Positions 34,457-42,708 of a DNA stretch of 64,000 nt are shown here, one piece after another. The notes below the pieces were generated by a model. The model did no database searches and was not told where the DNA came from. It saw only the letters and a program-made list of their open reading frames with translations. Origin of the DNA: Candidatus Leptofilum proximum (GTDB taxonomy: Bacteria > Chloroflexota > Anaerolineae > Promineifilales > Promineifilaceae). The stretch is taken from the NCBI GenBank assembly GCA_016710325.1, contig JADJXK010000002.1, forward strand, positions 5,270,001 to 5,334,000. The letters are read 5' to 3'. The number at the start of each line of letters is the position of its first letter. The first letter of the stretch is position 1. Both the position numbers and the translations under genes were made by a program.

Positions 34457-35503
34457 TTATCGCTGCACTCGCCCGGAAGCATCACCCTGCATCAGGCGCT
34501 GCACTTCGGGCACGGTGACCAGGTTCACGTCGCCGAGGATGCTGTGTTTGAGGCAGGAGGCGGCCACGGCAAAGTTGAGCGCGTCTTCATGGCTCATGCC
34601 GGTATGCAGGCCGTAAATCAGCCCGGCGGCAAACGAGTCGCCCCCGCCGACGCGGTCGATAATATCGGTGATGTTGTAGCGGCGGCTGAGGAAAAAGTTT
34701 GTGCCGTCATACAGGCAGGCGGACCAGCCGTTGTGGTCGGCGCTGAAGCTCTGGCGCAGGGTGATTGCCTGGAGTTTCAGGTTGGGGAACGTCTCGAACA
34801 TCTTTTTGGCCAGCGCTTCATAGCGCCCGGCGTCCAGTTCGCCCGTCGTTACGGCCTGCTCGTAGTCGCCCTCGGCCAGCTTAACGCCCAGCGACTTCTG
34901 GCAATCTTCCTCGTTGGCAATGCCCACATCTACGTACTGCACCAGCTCGTGCATCACTTCCGGGGCGGTTTTACCGTACTGCCACAGCTTTTTGCGGAAG
35001 TTGTAGTCGCAGGAGACGGTGACGCCGCGTGATTTGGCTTGTTGAACGGCCGTCATCGCCAGTTCCGCCGCCGAAGCGCTGATGGCCGGGGTGATCCCGG
35101 TGATGTGGAACCAGCCCGCACCGTCAAAAACAGCGTCCCAATCAAAGCTGCTGGCCTGGGCCGTGGCAATGGCCGAATTTGACCGATCGTAGACGACGTT
35201 GGACGGCCGTTGGTTGGCCCCCGCCTCCAAAAAGTACACACCCAAACGCTCGCCGCTGCGTTGGATGTGGCGGGTGTCCACACCGTAGCCGCGCAAATAG
35301 CGGATACAGGCATCGGCCAGCGGATTTTTGGGCAGCGCCGTAACAAAGGCCACATCCAGGCCAAAATTGGCCAGCGAGATGGCCACGTTGCCTTCGCCGC
35401 CGCCAAAGGTGGCCTCAAACGCCGGGGACTGGAAAAAGCGCTCCACACCCGGCGCCTTCAAGCGCAGCATAATTTCACCGAGGGTAACGATTTTGGTAGT
35501 CAT
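34457..35503 (-). CDS. kdgK: 2-keto-3-deoxygluconate kinase
   Basis: KdgK phosphorylates 2-keto-3-deoxy-D-gluconate before aldol cleavage. The 348-residue protein has the PfkB sugar-kinase layout: N-terminal FGGGEGNVAISLANFG, and C-terminal DRVGGGDSFAAGLIYGL carrying the catalytic Asp in GGGD. The start KIVTLGEIMLRLKAPG is typical of KdgK. It is followed by uxaE and preceded by the KDPG aldolase gene, whose substrate it makes. It would draw KDG from the KduD branch. Confidence 0.93.
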   Translation of the reverse strand: MTTKIVTLGEIMLRLKAPGVERFFQSPAFEATFGGGEGNVAISLANFGLDVAFVTALPKNPLADACIRYLRGYGVDTRHIQRSGERLGVYFLEAGANQRPSNVVYDRSNSAIATAQASSFDWDAVFDGAGWFHITGITPAISASAAELAMTAVQQAKSRGVTVSCDYNFRKKLWQYGKTAPEVMHELVQYVDVGIANEEDCQKSLGVKLAEGDYEQAVTTGELDAGRYEALAKKMFETFPNLKLQAITLRQSFSADHNGWSACLYDGTNFFLSRRYNITDIIDRVGGGDSFAAGLIYGLHTGMSHEDALNFAVAASCLKHSILGDVNLVTVPEVQRLMQGDASGRVQR

Positions 35504-35523
35504 GATCTTCTCCTGGGGTGAGG

Positions 35524-35580
35524 CATGAAACGTGAAACGTGTTGCGTGAAAAAATCACGTTTCACGTTTCACGTTTCACA
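35524..35580. repeat. Heptamer-period hairpin repeat (GTGAAAC family)
   Basis: Left arm ATGAAACGTGAAACGTG and right arm TCACGTTTCACGTTTCAC fill the gap between eda and kdgK; the right arm ends at the eda stop codon. Confidence 0.9.
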
Positions 35581-36208
35581 AATTTTTAGCAATTGCCACT
35601 GCCTGCTCCGTGGCCTCTTTCACCTTGTCAAACTGACCCGCGGCCAGCCACTCTTTTTTCACCATGAAGCTGCCGCCGCAGGCGTGCACCATGGGCAGGC
35701 GCAGGTAGTCGGCCAGGTTGTTGGCGCCGATGCCGCCAGTGGGAATAAATTTCACGCCGACGTAGGGCGCGGCGATGGCTTTGAGCAGCTTGATGCCACC
35801 TGCTGCTTCGGCCGGGAAAAATTTGAGCACGTCCAGCCCTTTGGCCAGCGCCTGGTTGATGTCCGTCGGGGTAATCACGCCGGGGGTGATAGGCACGCTG
35901 CGCGCCAGGCACCAGTCCACAACGGCGGCATCAAAACCGGGGGTGACGATGAAGTTGGCCCCCGCCTCTTGTGCCTTTTGCGCCTGCTCGGCTGTTAAGA
36001 CGGTGCCTGCACCCACCAGCATCTCGGGGAAGGCGGTACGCATTTTCTCGATGGCTTCGGCGGCGGCGGCCGTTCTAAACGTAATCTCGGCGCAGGGCAA
36101 ACCGCCCGCTAGCAGTGCTTCACCGAGGGGAACGGCCGTTTCGGCCCTGTCCAGCGCAATGACCGGAATAATTTTAATCTGTCCAAGCTGCTGCAATATC
36201 TCGTTCAT
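35576..36208 (-). CDS. eda: KDPG/KHG aldolase
   Basis: Eda cleaves 2-keto-3-deoxy-6-phosphogluconate to pyruvate and glyceraldehyde-3-phosphate. The 210-residue protein carries the class I aldolase residues: Glu41 and Arg45 in CAEITFR and the Schiff-base Lys129 in DVLKFFPAE, plus GAGTVLT and FIPTGGIG phosphate-binding loops. It lies between uxaC and kdgK in one direction. Its stop codon lies within the repeat at 35524-35580. Confidence 0.96.
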   Translation of the reverse strand: MNEILQQLGQIKIIPVIALDRAETAVPLGEALLAGGLPCAEITFRTAAAAEAIEKMRTAFPEMLVGAGTVLTAEQAQKAQEAGANFIVTPGFDAAVVDWCLARSVPITPGVITPTDINQALAKGLDVLKFFPAEAAGGIKLLKAIAAPYVGVKFIPTGGIGANNLADYLRLPMVHACGGSFMVKKEWLAAGQFDKVKEATEQAVAIAKNL

Positions 36209-36235
36209 AGTTTTCCTTCAAGAGAGGTATGAGAA

Positions 36236-36299
36236 GTGAAACGTGAAACGTGAAACGTGATGAACTGACCCTCTCGTTTCACGTTTCACGCTTCACGCC
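36236..36299. repeat. Heptamer-period hairpin repeat (GTGAAAC family)
   Basis: Three GTGAAAC units form the left arm and the complementary TTTCACG/CTTCACG units the right arm, between eda and uxaC. Confidence 0.9.
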
Positions 36300-37708
36300 C
36301 CACCTAGTTTGTAAGCCTGTTTGGCCAAATCGTAGGCCAACGCCCACACCATCTCCGCCCCGTCGTCCTCGTCGACGATGTGGCGCACTACCAGGCCAGC
36401 CACCCAGTCACAGGCGGCGCGCCGCCAGACGTCGTGCCGGGCGGGGATGGAGGGGAAAGCGCGGGTGTCGTCGTTAAAGCCTGCTGTATTATAAATGCCC
36501 GCCGTTTCCATCACCCGGTCAAAAAAGCGGCGCATGCCGTTGAGACTGTCGTGGAACCACCAGGGCGGCCCCAGGCGCACCGCAGGGTAATGCCCGGCCA
36601 ACGGTGCCAGCTCGCGGGCGTAGTTGGTCTCGTCCAGGTTGAACAGGATGAGGGTGAAGTCGGGGTGGTTGCCGAACTGGTTGAGCAACGGCCGTAACCC
36701 GCGCGTAAATTCAGCAGCGATGGGAATATCGGCGCCCATGTCCCGGCCAAAGTGCGTGAAGATTTGCTCGTTGTGGTTGCGATAGGCGCCAATATGCAGC
36801 TGCATCACCAGGCCATCGTACACGCTCATCTGGGCCATCTGGATGAGCATGTGGCCGGTGAATTGGGCGGCATCGTCGGCAGTGGCCTGGCCGCGCAGGG
36901 CACGCTGGAAAATGGCGTCGGCTTCCCGGTCGGTGAGCGGCGCGGTGTAGGCTGTCAGCGCGGCATGATCGGTGGCGGTGGCTCCCATCTGCTTGAAAAA
37001 TTCGCGGCGCTGGCCCAGCGCCTGGATAAACGAGCGATAATCAATCACGTCAATCCCCGAAACCTGGCTGAGGGCGGCGATGTGGTCACGCCACTTTTCG
37101 GTGTCCAGGTTGACCACGGCATCGGGGCGGAAGGTGGGGCGAATACGGCCGTGCCAGCCCGAATCCAAAATCGCTTGATGGTGCGCCAGGGTGTCCGTGG
37201 CTGCGTCGGTGGTGCACAGCACCTCGATGTTGAACCGCTCGTACAGGCGGCGCGGCTGGAAATCGGGCTGTTTGAGCTTGTCGTCGATGGCGTCGTAGAT
37301 GGCTTGGGCGGTACGGCCGTTTAACTTCTGCGTCACGCCAAACACGGTGGCCAGCTCTTCCGCCAGCCAGATGCCGGTGGGCGTACCGCGAAACAGGTGA
37401 AAGTTGTCGGCAAACAACTGCCACGCCCGGCGATGATCGCTTTCCACCGGTCCGCCATCCTGGCGCGGCACGGCCAGGTCTTCCATTGCGATCCCCTGGG
37501 AATACAACATGCGGAAGATGTAGTGATCGGGAATCAGCAGCAGTTCTGTGGGCGAGCCGAAGTGGAAGTCCGGATCGGCAAACAGGCGGGGATCGACGTG
37601 GCCGTGCGGGCAAACCAGCGGCAGCTCAGCCACGGTCTGGTACAGTGCCAGGGCCACACGCTGCTGCGCCGGGTCCGGGGAAAAGTAGCGATTGGGGGGT
37701 AAGTTCAT
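36293..37708 (-). CDS. uxaC: Glucuronate isomerase (uronate isomerase)
   Basis: UxaC converts D-glucuronate to D-fructuronate and D-galacturonate to D-tagaturonate. The 471-residue product begins with the family start including the metal-binding CPHGHVD (residues about 34-40) and has FGSPTELLLIPDHYIFRML. It also has EVLCTTDAA, MQLHIGAYRNHNEQIF and RHDVWRRAACDWVAGLV. Length and motifs fit. It is the entry enzyme of the uronate route in this locus and lies 10 bases after the remains of an AEC transporter gene. Confidence 0.97.
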   Translation of the reverse strand: MNLPPNRYFSPDPAQQRVALALYQTVAELPLVCPHGHVDPRLFADPDFHFGSPTELLLIPDHYIFRMLYSQGIAMEDLAVPRQDGGPVESDHRRAWQLFADNFHLFRGTPTGIWLAEELATVFGVTQKLNGRTAQAIYDAIDDKLKQPDFQPRRLYERFNIEVLCTTDAATDTLAHHQAILDSGWHGRIRPTFRPDAVVNLDTEKWRDHIAALSQVSGIDVIDYRSFIQALGQRREFFKQMGATATDHAALTAYTAPLTDREADAIFQRALRGQATADDAAQFTGHMLIQMAQMSVYDGLVMQLHIGAYRNHNEQIFTHFGRDMGADIPIAAEFTRGLRPLLNQFGNHPDFTLILFNLDETNYARELAPLAGHYPAVRLGPPWWFHDSLNGMRRFFDRVMETAGIYNTAGFNDDTRAFPSIPARHDVWRRAACDWVAGLVVRHIVDEDDGAEMVWALAYDLAKQAYKLGGA

Positions 37709-37718
37709 GCTTTATCAC

Positions 37719-38182
37719 TCACGTCAACAGCAGCAGCCAGATCGATTGGCTGAACAGGGTTAAGATTGTAGAGAGCAAAACGGCCGTTGACAAAACGGCC
37801 GTGCCCAAATGGTAATTCTCCGCATAGATGTAGGCGCTGATGCCGACGGGCATACCAGCAGCCATCACCGCCACTGCCGCCCATAAAGTATCCACCTCAA
37901 AGACGTAAAAAACCAGCAGCCAGACCAGCGGCGGCTCAACACCATGCCCAGGCCGTAAATCACCAGCACCACCAGGTAGTAAGCCAGCAAAAAGTGCCAG
38001 TCCAGCCGCTCCGGCAGGCTGACGGTGGCCAGGGATTGAAACAGCAGCACCGGTAGGGCAATGTTAAAGACAAAGCGGGAAAGCCCGGCAACGTCGCGGG
38101 CTTTCAGCACGCCGCCGCGCGTGGCCAGGTACCCGGCCACAACCAGCAAAAAGACAGGCGCAATGACGGCAATGGTGGTCAT
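37719..38182 (-). pseudogene. AEC (auxin efflux carrier) family transporter, deleted and frameshifted
   Basis: The first 85 residues (IAVIAPVFLLVVAGYLATRGGVLK) are the normal start of an AEC permease. Near 37930 the frame shifts: the original frame ends at 37865, while another reads PLVWLLVFYVFEVD, then AAGMPVGISAYIYAENYHLG and STILTLFSQSIWLLLLT to a TGA at 37721-37719. This is the normal AEC C-terminus. About 150 residues of the roughly 310-residue family length are missing between the parts. The gene is therefore dead, in contrast to its intact neighbours. Confidence 0.85.
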
Positions 38183-38331
38183 AAAAATTCGTAAATGTTG
38201 GTCTAGCTGCCTATCGTTTCAGAATGGATACCCGCCTTCGCGGGTATGATATCTTCTCTGGCAAGGTCGAAAACCCGAAAGACAATGTTCGCGCTAATTC
38301 GCGCTAAGTCGTGGCAAAAATCTCTTCACTT

Positions 38332-39648
38332 TTACTTGTTCATCATCGCGGCCAGCGGGAACAGGTCTTCGATGCACACCATCTGGCCGGTTTGCATCGC
38401 CTGGTTGGCGGCAATGCCCACCAGCACCGAGGCCGCGCCATCGATGTGCGACGCGGCGCGGTGGTACGGGTCGGGCGGCGGCTGGGGCGAGAAGATTTGC
38501 TCCAGCATCACCGGATCGGCCCCGCCGTGGCCGCCATCGCCCACGGGCACCTCCAGCTCGTACGGCTGGCCAAACATGGGGAAGACACGCATCCGGGCCT
38601 GCTTAAACGGCCCTTTGCTGGCCGAAGCCTGGCCATCCCCCAGCAGGTGAGACACCGTTTCTTCGATGTCCATTTCAATGCGTCCCCTGGTGCCGGTAAT
38701 GGCCACACGCAGCCCTTCCCACGGGGCGTAGGCCACCAGGCAGTAGGAGAGGATGACGCCGTTGTTGTAGCGGGCGGTCACGGCCATGGTGTCTTCGATA
38801 TTGATGGGCTCACCAAACACATTGCGGTCGCGGATGTAGCCGGTTTCGGCTTCGGCGTCCAGGTACAGCCCTTTGAGAGCGGCCTTGGAGGTGAGGAAGA
38901 GGGCAAATGGATCGTTTTGCGCTTCGGGCACGCCGGTGTAGCGGGTGTAGCTATACTGTTCACCACGGCCGTTGGCATTGTCACGGCCGTAAAAATTCAG
39001 CCCGCCCATGGCAAACACCTGTGTCGGGTAGGCATCCACCCACCAGTTGACCAGGTCGAAGTGATGGGTGGCTTTGTGCACCAGCAGCCCGCCGCTGTTT
39101 TCTTTTTCGCGGTGCCAGCGGCGGAAGTAATCGGCGCCGTGGCTGGTGTCTAGAATCCAGGAAAAATCGACGGCTAACGGCCGTCCCACATGCCCATCCA
39201 GCACCAGCTGGCGAAACTGGGTGTAGGCTGGAGCATAACGGTAGTTGAAGGTGACCCGCAGCGACCGGCCGGTTTGGGCAATGGTGTCAAAAATGGCCTG
39301 GAGCTTGGGCAGGTCGGTGGTCATCGGCTTTTCGGAGATGACGTCGCAGCCCAGCGCCATGGCGCGGGTGATGTACAGGTGGTGGGCGGCGTCGATGGTG
39401 GTGACGATGACGGTGTCGGGTTTTGTCTCGGCGATCATCTGATCAAACTGGTCGGCGAAGTAGGTGGGCAGGGGGTTGAGGCCGCGCTCGGTTTGGAGAC
39501 GGCCGTTGTACCAGTTCATGCGCGTCTGGCTGAAGTCACAAAAGGCCACCAGTTCGGCCACGTCTTTGTAAGTGGTGGTGATGGCATCGACAAACATACC
39601 GGCGCGCCCGCCGGTGCCCACCAATGCAAAACGTTTTTGTTGAGTCAT
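38332..39648 (-). CDS. Gfo/Idh/MocA family oxidoreductase
   Basis: The protein starts KRFALVGTGGRAGMFV, a Rossmann NAD(P) loop, then has AFCDFSQTRMNWYN, VIVTTIDAAHHLY and the catalytic-lysine block DVISEKPMTTDLPKLQ, in which the EKP lysine is the usual acid/base. The C-terminal beta-sheet domain completes the 438 residues. Members oxidise, reduce or hydrolyse sugars via NAD; the exact substrate is unknown. I choose ATG 39648, which has GGAGTAAGACC before it. The locus suggests a pectin- or glycuronan-derived sugar. Confidence 0.9.
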   Translation of the reverse strand: MTQQKRFALVGTGGRAGMFVDAITTTYKDVAELVAFCDFSQTRMNWYNGRLQTERGLNPLPTYFADQFDQMIAETKPDTVIVTTIDAAHHLYITRAMALGCDVISEKPMTTDLPKLQAIFDTIAQTGRSLRVTFNYRYAPAYTQFRQLVLDGHVGRPLAVDFSWILDTSHGADYFRRWHREKENSGGLLVHKATHHFDLVNWWVDAYPTQVFAMGGLNFYGRDNANGRGEQYSYTRYTGVPEAQNDPFALFLTSKAALKGLYLDAEAETGYIRDRNVFGEPINIEDTMAVTARYNNGVILSYCLVAYAPWEGLRVAITGTRGRIEMDIEETVSHLLGDGQASASKGPFKQARMRVFPMFGQPYELEVPVGDGGHGGADPVMLEQIFSPQPPPDPYHRAASHIDGAASVLVGIAANQAMQTGQMVCIEDLFPLAAMMNK

Positions 39649-39687
39649 GGTCTTACTCCGCAATTTACAAGCGGGAAATTATTAGTG

Positions 39688-39750
39688 CTAGAGATTGGAG
39701 ACTAAAGATTGGAGATTATTCAGTCCCTAGTCTCCAATCTCCAATCTCAG
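39688..39750. repeat. Heptamer-period GATTGGA hairpin repeat
   Basis: Left arm units GATTGGA (39691-39717) and right arm units TCCAATC (39731-39748) fill the gap between kduD and the Gfo/Idh/MocA gene. A second copy is at 40530. Confidence 0.9.
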
Positions 39751-39757
39751 AAAATCA

Positions 39758-40522
39758 TTACCGGCATAGCCAGCCGCCATCCACGGGGATGATAGCCCCG
39801 TTGAGATAATCTGAAGCAGCCGAGGCCAGGAAAACGGCCGTGCCCTGCAAATCGGCCGGGTCGCCCCAGCGCCCGGCAGGGATCCGGTCCAGGATGGCCT
39901 GGTTGCGCACCGGATCGGCGCGCAGGGGGGCCGTGTTGTCTGTGGCCATGTAGCCAGGGGCAATGGCGTTGACGTTGATCTGGTGCCGCGCCAGCTCGTT
40001 GGCCAGCGCCTTGGTGAGGCCCGCTACGCCGCTTTTAGCGGCCGTGTACGACGGCACCAAAATGCCACCCTGGAAAGAGAGCATGGAGGCAATGTTGATA
40101 ATCTTGCCGCCGCCCTGCGCCGCCATCGTCCGCGCCGCTGCCTGGGAGAGCAAAAAGACGGCCTTCAGGTTGATTTGCAGCACATCGTCCCAATCGGCTT
40201 CGCTGAACTCAAAAATGGGCGCACGGCGAATGATGCCCGCGTTGTTAAGCAAAATGTCCAGGCGGCCCAGTGTGGCCACCACATCGGCAACCACGCGAGC
40301 GGCTTCATCGGGACCCACCTGACTTAAATCGGCCACCACGTCGTGGAAGCGCCGCCCCAGGGCCTGCACCTGCTGGCACGTCTCGCCACACTCTTGCCGG
40401 TCCAGCCCGGCAATGTCGGCTCCGGCCGCCGCCAGCCCCAGGGCCATTGCCTGTCCCAGCCCACGGCTGGCGCCCGTTACCAGGGCAACTTTGCCTACTA
40501 AAGAGAATAAGTTTCCGTTCAT
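39758..40522 (-). CDS. kduD: 2-deoxy-D-gluconate 3-dehydrogenase (KduD-type SDR)
   Basis: KduD reduces 2,5-diketo-3-deoxygluconate to 2-keto-3-deoxygluconate with NADH. The 254-residue classical SDR has TGASRGLGQAMALGLAAAGADI at the NAD site, NNAGIIRRAP, NIASMLSFQGG and the catalytic YTAAK. It ends with the PGYMATDNTAPLRADP and IPAGRWGDPADL pattern of KduD. It follows the IolB/KduI-like isomerase gene, which would supply its substrate. Confidence 0.9.
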   Translation of the reverse strand: MNGNLFSLVGKVALVTGASRGLGQAMALGLAAAGADIAGLDRQECGETCQQVQALGRRFHDVVADLSQVGPDEAARVVADVVATLGRLDILLNNAGIIRRAPIFEFSEADWDDVLQINLKAVFLLSQAAARTMAAQGGGKIINIASMLSFQGGILVPSYTAAKSGVAGLTKALANELARHQINVNAIAPGYMATDNTAPLRADPVRNQAILDRIPAGRWGDPADLQGTAVFLASAASDYLNGAIIPVDGGWLCR

Positions 40523-40529
40523 GGTTTGT

Positions 40530-40578
40530 TGAGATTGGAGATTGGAGATTGGTTAATCTCTAATCTCCAATCTCCATT
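40530..40578. repeat. Heptamer-period GATTGGA hairpin repeat
   Basis: GAGATTGGAGATTGGAGATT on the left and its complement on the right, between the isomerase gene and kduD. Confidence 0.9.
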
Positions 40579-40580
40579 CT

Positions 40581-41396
40581 TTAATGTCCCAAATCCCGCA
40601 GCATGGGAACCGTTTTGCTCACCCAGCCCACGCTGGCGTCTTCAACCACGGCCTGGGTGCGGTGGTTGCCCGCCAGGAACCAGAGGTAGTAGGTGGTGTA
40701 GCCCGGCGCGCTGGCGACGGTGTGGTAACCGTTGGGCATCATCAAAATGGTGTTGTTTTGCACGGTGTAGCCGGTGTCAACCGCATCGTTGTAGAAGCGG
40801 GCCAGGCCAAAGCCGTCGCCCGGGTTCACTTTGAAGAAGTACATTTCTTCGTGGTAGGCTTCGCGGGGCAGGTTGTCAGCTTCGTGTTTGTGGGGTGGGT
40901 AGGTGCTCCAGTTGCCGGACGGCGTGTACGTTTCGCCGACGATGAGGCGGGCGGCGGGCAGGTCCGGCTGGCTGCTGGCGGTGAGAATCTGGTGGAAGCT
41001 GCGGCTGAAGTTGGCCGCGCCCCACAAGCCGCTGGTCACCTGGTCCGGACCGATGACATACGGTTCGGCTTCAAGATCGCTGGGGGCGCTGCAGAGGCCG
41101 ACTTCGAGACGGCCGTTCGCCACCAGACCAAATTCCGCCCCACAAGGGATGTACACCGCGTGCGGTTTGCCCGAAAACACGTTGGGTCGCCCGCCGATGT
41201 TGGGGAAGGAACGGCCGTTCACTGCAAACGACCCCCTGCCGCCCAAAATCACCGCCAGCACCTCCCGGTTCCCGCTGCGGCCCTGGTACGATTCCCCCGC
41301 CGCCAGGCTGAGCAGCTGAAAATCGAGCAGATGGCAGGGATTTGTCGGTAATGTGTTCAACCCATCCTGGGTTGTGACATGGGTAAAGTAAGACAT
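40581..41396 (-). CDS. IolB/KduI-family isomerase, probable 5-keto-4-deoxyuronate isomerase
   Basis: The 271-residue double-cupin protein looks more like IolB (5-deoxy-glucuronate isomerase) than classic KduI: YQGRSGNREVLAVILGG, GNWSTYPPHKHE (metal-binding His pair), EEMYFFKVNPGDGFGLARFY, MPNGYHTVASAPGYTTYYLW and AGNHR. Both subfamilies isomerise a deoxy-uronate, and they share one Pfam family. No other inositol gene is present, while kduD and an unsaturated-uronyl hydrolase flank it. I therefore infer the KduI reaction, 5-keto-4-deoxyuronate to 2,5-diketo-3-deoxygluconate. Confidence 0.8.
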   Translation of the reverse strand: MSYFTHVTTQDGLNTLPTNPCHLLDFQLLSLAAGESYQGRSGNREVLAVILGGRGSFAVNGRSFPNIGGRPNVFSGKPHAVYIPCGAEFGLVANGRLEVGLCSAPSDLEAEPYVIGPDQVTSGLWGAANFSRSFHQILTASSQPDLPAARLIVGETYTPSGNWSTYPPHKHEADNLPREAYHEEMYFFKVNPGDGFGLARFYNDAVDTGYTVQNNTILMMPNGYHTVASAPGYTTYYLWFLAGNHRTQAVVEDASVGWVSKTVPMLRDLGH

Positions 41397-41424
41397 AGTT
41401 GTTCCTTAACGCTTTAGGGTTTGA

Positions 41425-41480
41425 GTGATGCGTGAAACGTGAAACGTGATATTTTCACGCATCATGTTTCACGTTTCACT
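41425..41480. repeat. Heptamer-period hairpin repeat (GTGAAAC family)
   Basis: Left arm GTGATGCGTGAAACGTG and complementary right arm to 41479, between the GH105-like gene and the isomerase gene. Confidence 0.9.
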
Positions 41481-42623
41481 TTCTTTGCTTGCTGTCGCAG
41501 CCAGCTCCATTTCCACGGCGGCGTTGAGAAACGCACCAACGCCGTGTAAGTCGTTGGTGATGATGGGTTCGTTGACATAATACTCAAACGAGCCATCCCG
41601 GTACGGCACACCGCCCAGCCCGGCGGTGGAACACACCCCGTGCAGGTCCACCCGGCCCTCCTCGTCGATGGTGACCAGGTTGTGCAGCAGGCCGTTGAAG
41701 GCACGCTGGGCTACCGGCAGCCAATCTTGCCGCAGGATTCCCTGACGGACGCCTTTGGCCATGGCGTAGACAAACATGCAGGAGCCAGAGGCCTCCAGGT
41801 AGTTGCCGGGCCGGTCGTTTTGGTCCAGCACCTGCCACCAAAGGCCGGTGGTGGGGTCCTGGTAGCGGGTAACGGCCGTTAGCGTTCGTTCCAATATCGT
41901 CAAAAACTGTGGCCGGGCCGGATGACTCGACGGAAAAATGTCCAACACGTCCACCAGGGCCATGACGTACCAGCCAATTGCCCGGTTCCAGAAGTGGGGC
42001 GAGCAGCCCGTCTCTTTGTTAGCCCAGGGCATCTGGCGGCTTTCATCCCAGGCGTGGAACAGCAGCCCGGTTTGCGGGTCGCGGGTGTGTTTTTCAACGG
42101 TCAGGAACTGGAAGGCGACGTCATCGAATGCTTCCGGTTCGTTAAACTCGGCGGCGTATTCGGCGTAAAACACCGATCCCATGTAGAGGCCATCCAGCCA
42201 CATCTGGTAGGGATAGATTTTTTTGTGCCAGAAGCCGCCTTCGTTCGTGCGCGGGTGGTGGCGCAGCTGGTGGCGCAGCCGGTCCAGCGCCTGGCGGTAA
42301 CGTACCTCGCCCGTTTCCCGGTACAGCGGGAAGAGCAGCTTGCCGGGATTGATGTCGTCGATGTTGTAGGTATCTTCCCGGTAGGTTTGGATTTTGCCGC
42401 TGGGGGTGACAAAGTGATCGACATAGTCGCGCAGGTTTTGCCAGTAACGGCCGTTGCCCGTCTTTTGCCACAGGTGGTACACGCCCTTAAACAGCAGGCC
42501 GTGCTTGTAGTGCCAGCGGCTCTGCGCCATGTCGTAGCGGGTCAGGGCCGAGGCGGCAATGCGCTGTGACCAGGGCGGCGACTCTGTGAGAGGGGTTGTG
42601 GGGCTTGGCAAGCGGTAGTCCAT
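41469..42623 (-). CDS. GH105/GH88-like unsaturated glycuronyl hydrolase
   Basis: The 384-residue protein has the (alpha/alpha)6 barrel pattern of GH105: SRWHYKHGLLFKGVYHLW, the DTYNIDDINPGKLLFPLY block with a candidate catalytic Asp, YPYQMWLDGLYMGSVFYAEYA, FWNRAIGWYVMALVD and EASGSCMFVYAMAKGVRQG. These enzymes remove the unsaturated uronic acid left by polysaccharide lyases. It has no signal peptide, so it works on oligosaccharides after ABC import. The product would be 5-keto-4-deoxyuronate, used by the next two genes. Confidence 0.92.
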   Translation of the reverse strand: MDYRLPSPTTPLTESPPWSQRIAASALTRYDMAQSRWHYKHGLLFKGVYHLWQKTGNGRYWQNLRDYVDHFVTPSGKIQTYREDTYNIDDINPGKLLFPLYRETGEVRYRQALDRLRHQLRHHPRTNEGGFWHKKIYPYQMWLDGLYMGSVFYAEYAAEFNEPEAFDDVAFQFLTVEKHTRDPQTGLLFHAWDESRQMPWANKETGCSPHFWNRAIGWYVMALVDVLDIFPSSHPARPQFLTILERTLTAVTRYQDPTTGLWWQVLDQNDRPGNYLEASGSCMFVYAMAKGVRQGILRQDWLPVAQRAFNGLLHNLVTIDEEGRVDLHGVCSTAGLGGVPYRDGSFEYYVNEPIITNDLHGVGAFLNAAVEMELAATASKESET

Positions 42624-42644
42624 TGCGCAATCCTTTCAATTGCT

Positions 42645-42697
42645 GGTCCGGTGGTTGGTGGCTGGTGGCTGGTACGAACCACCAGCCACCAGCCCAA
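42645..42697. repeat. Heptamer-period GGTGGCT hairpin repeat
   Basis: GGTGGTTGGTGGCTGGTGGC on the left and its complement ACCACCAGCCACCAGCC on the right, between the binding-protein and GH105-like genes. Confidence 0.88.
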
Positions 42698-42708
42698 AGA
42701 GCCTTGAT

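Noticed and set aside
30511..42697. CRISPR array formed by the regularly repeated words
   Set aside because: Units are 7-9 bases, adjacent and self-complementary, with no unique spacers of about 30-40 bases and no cas genes.
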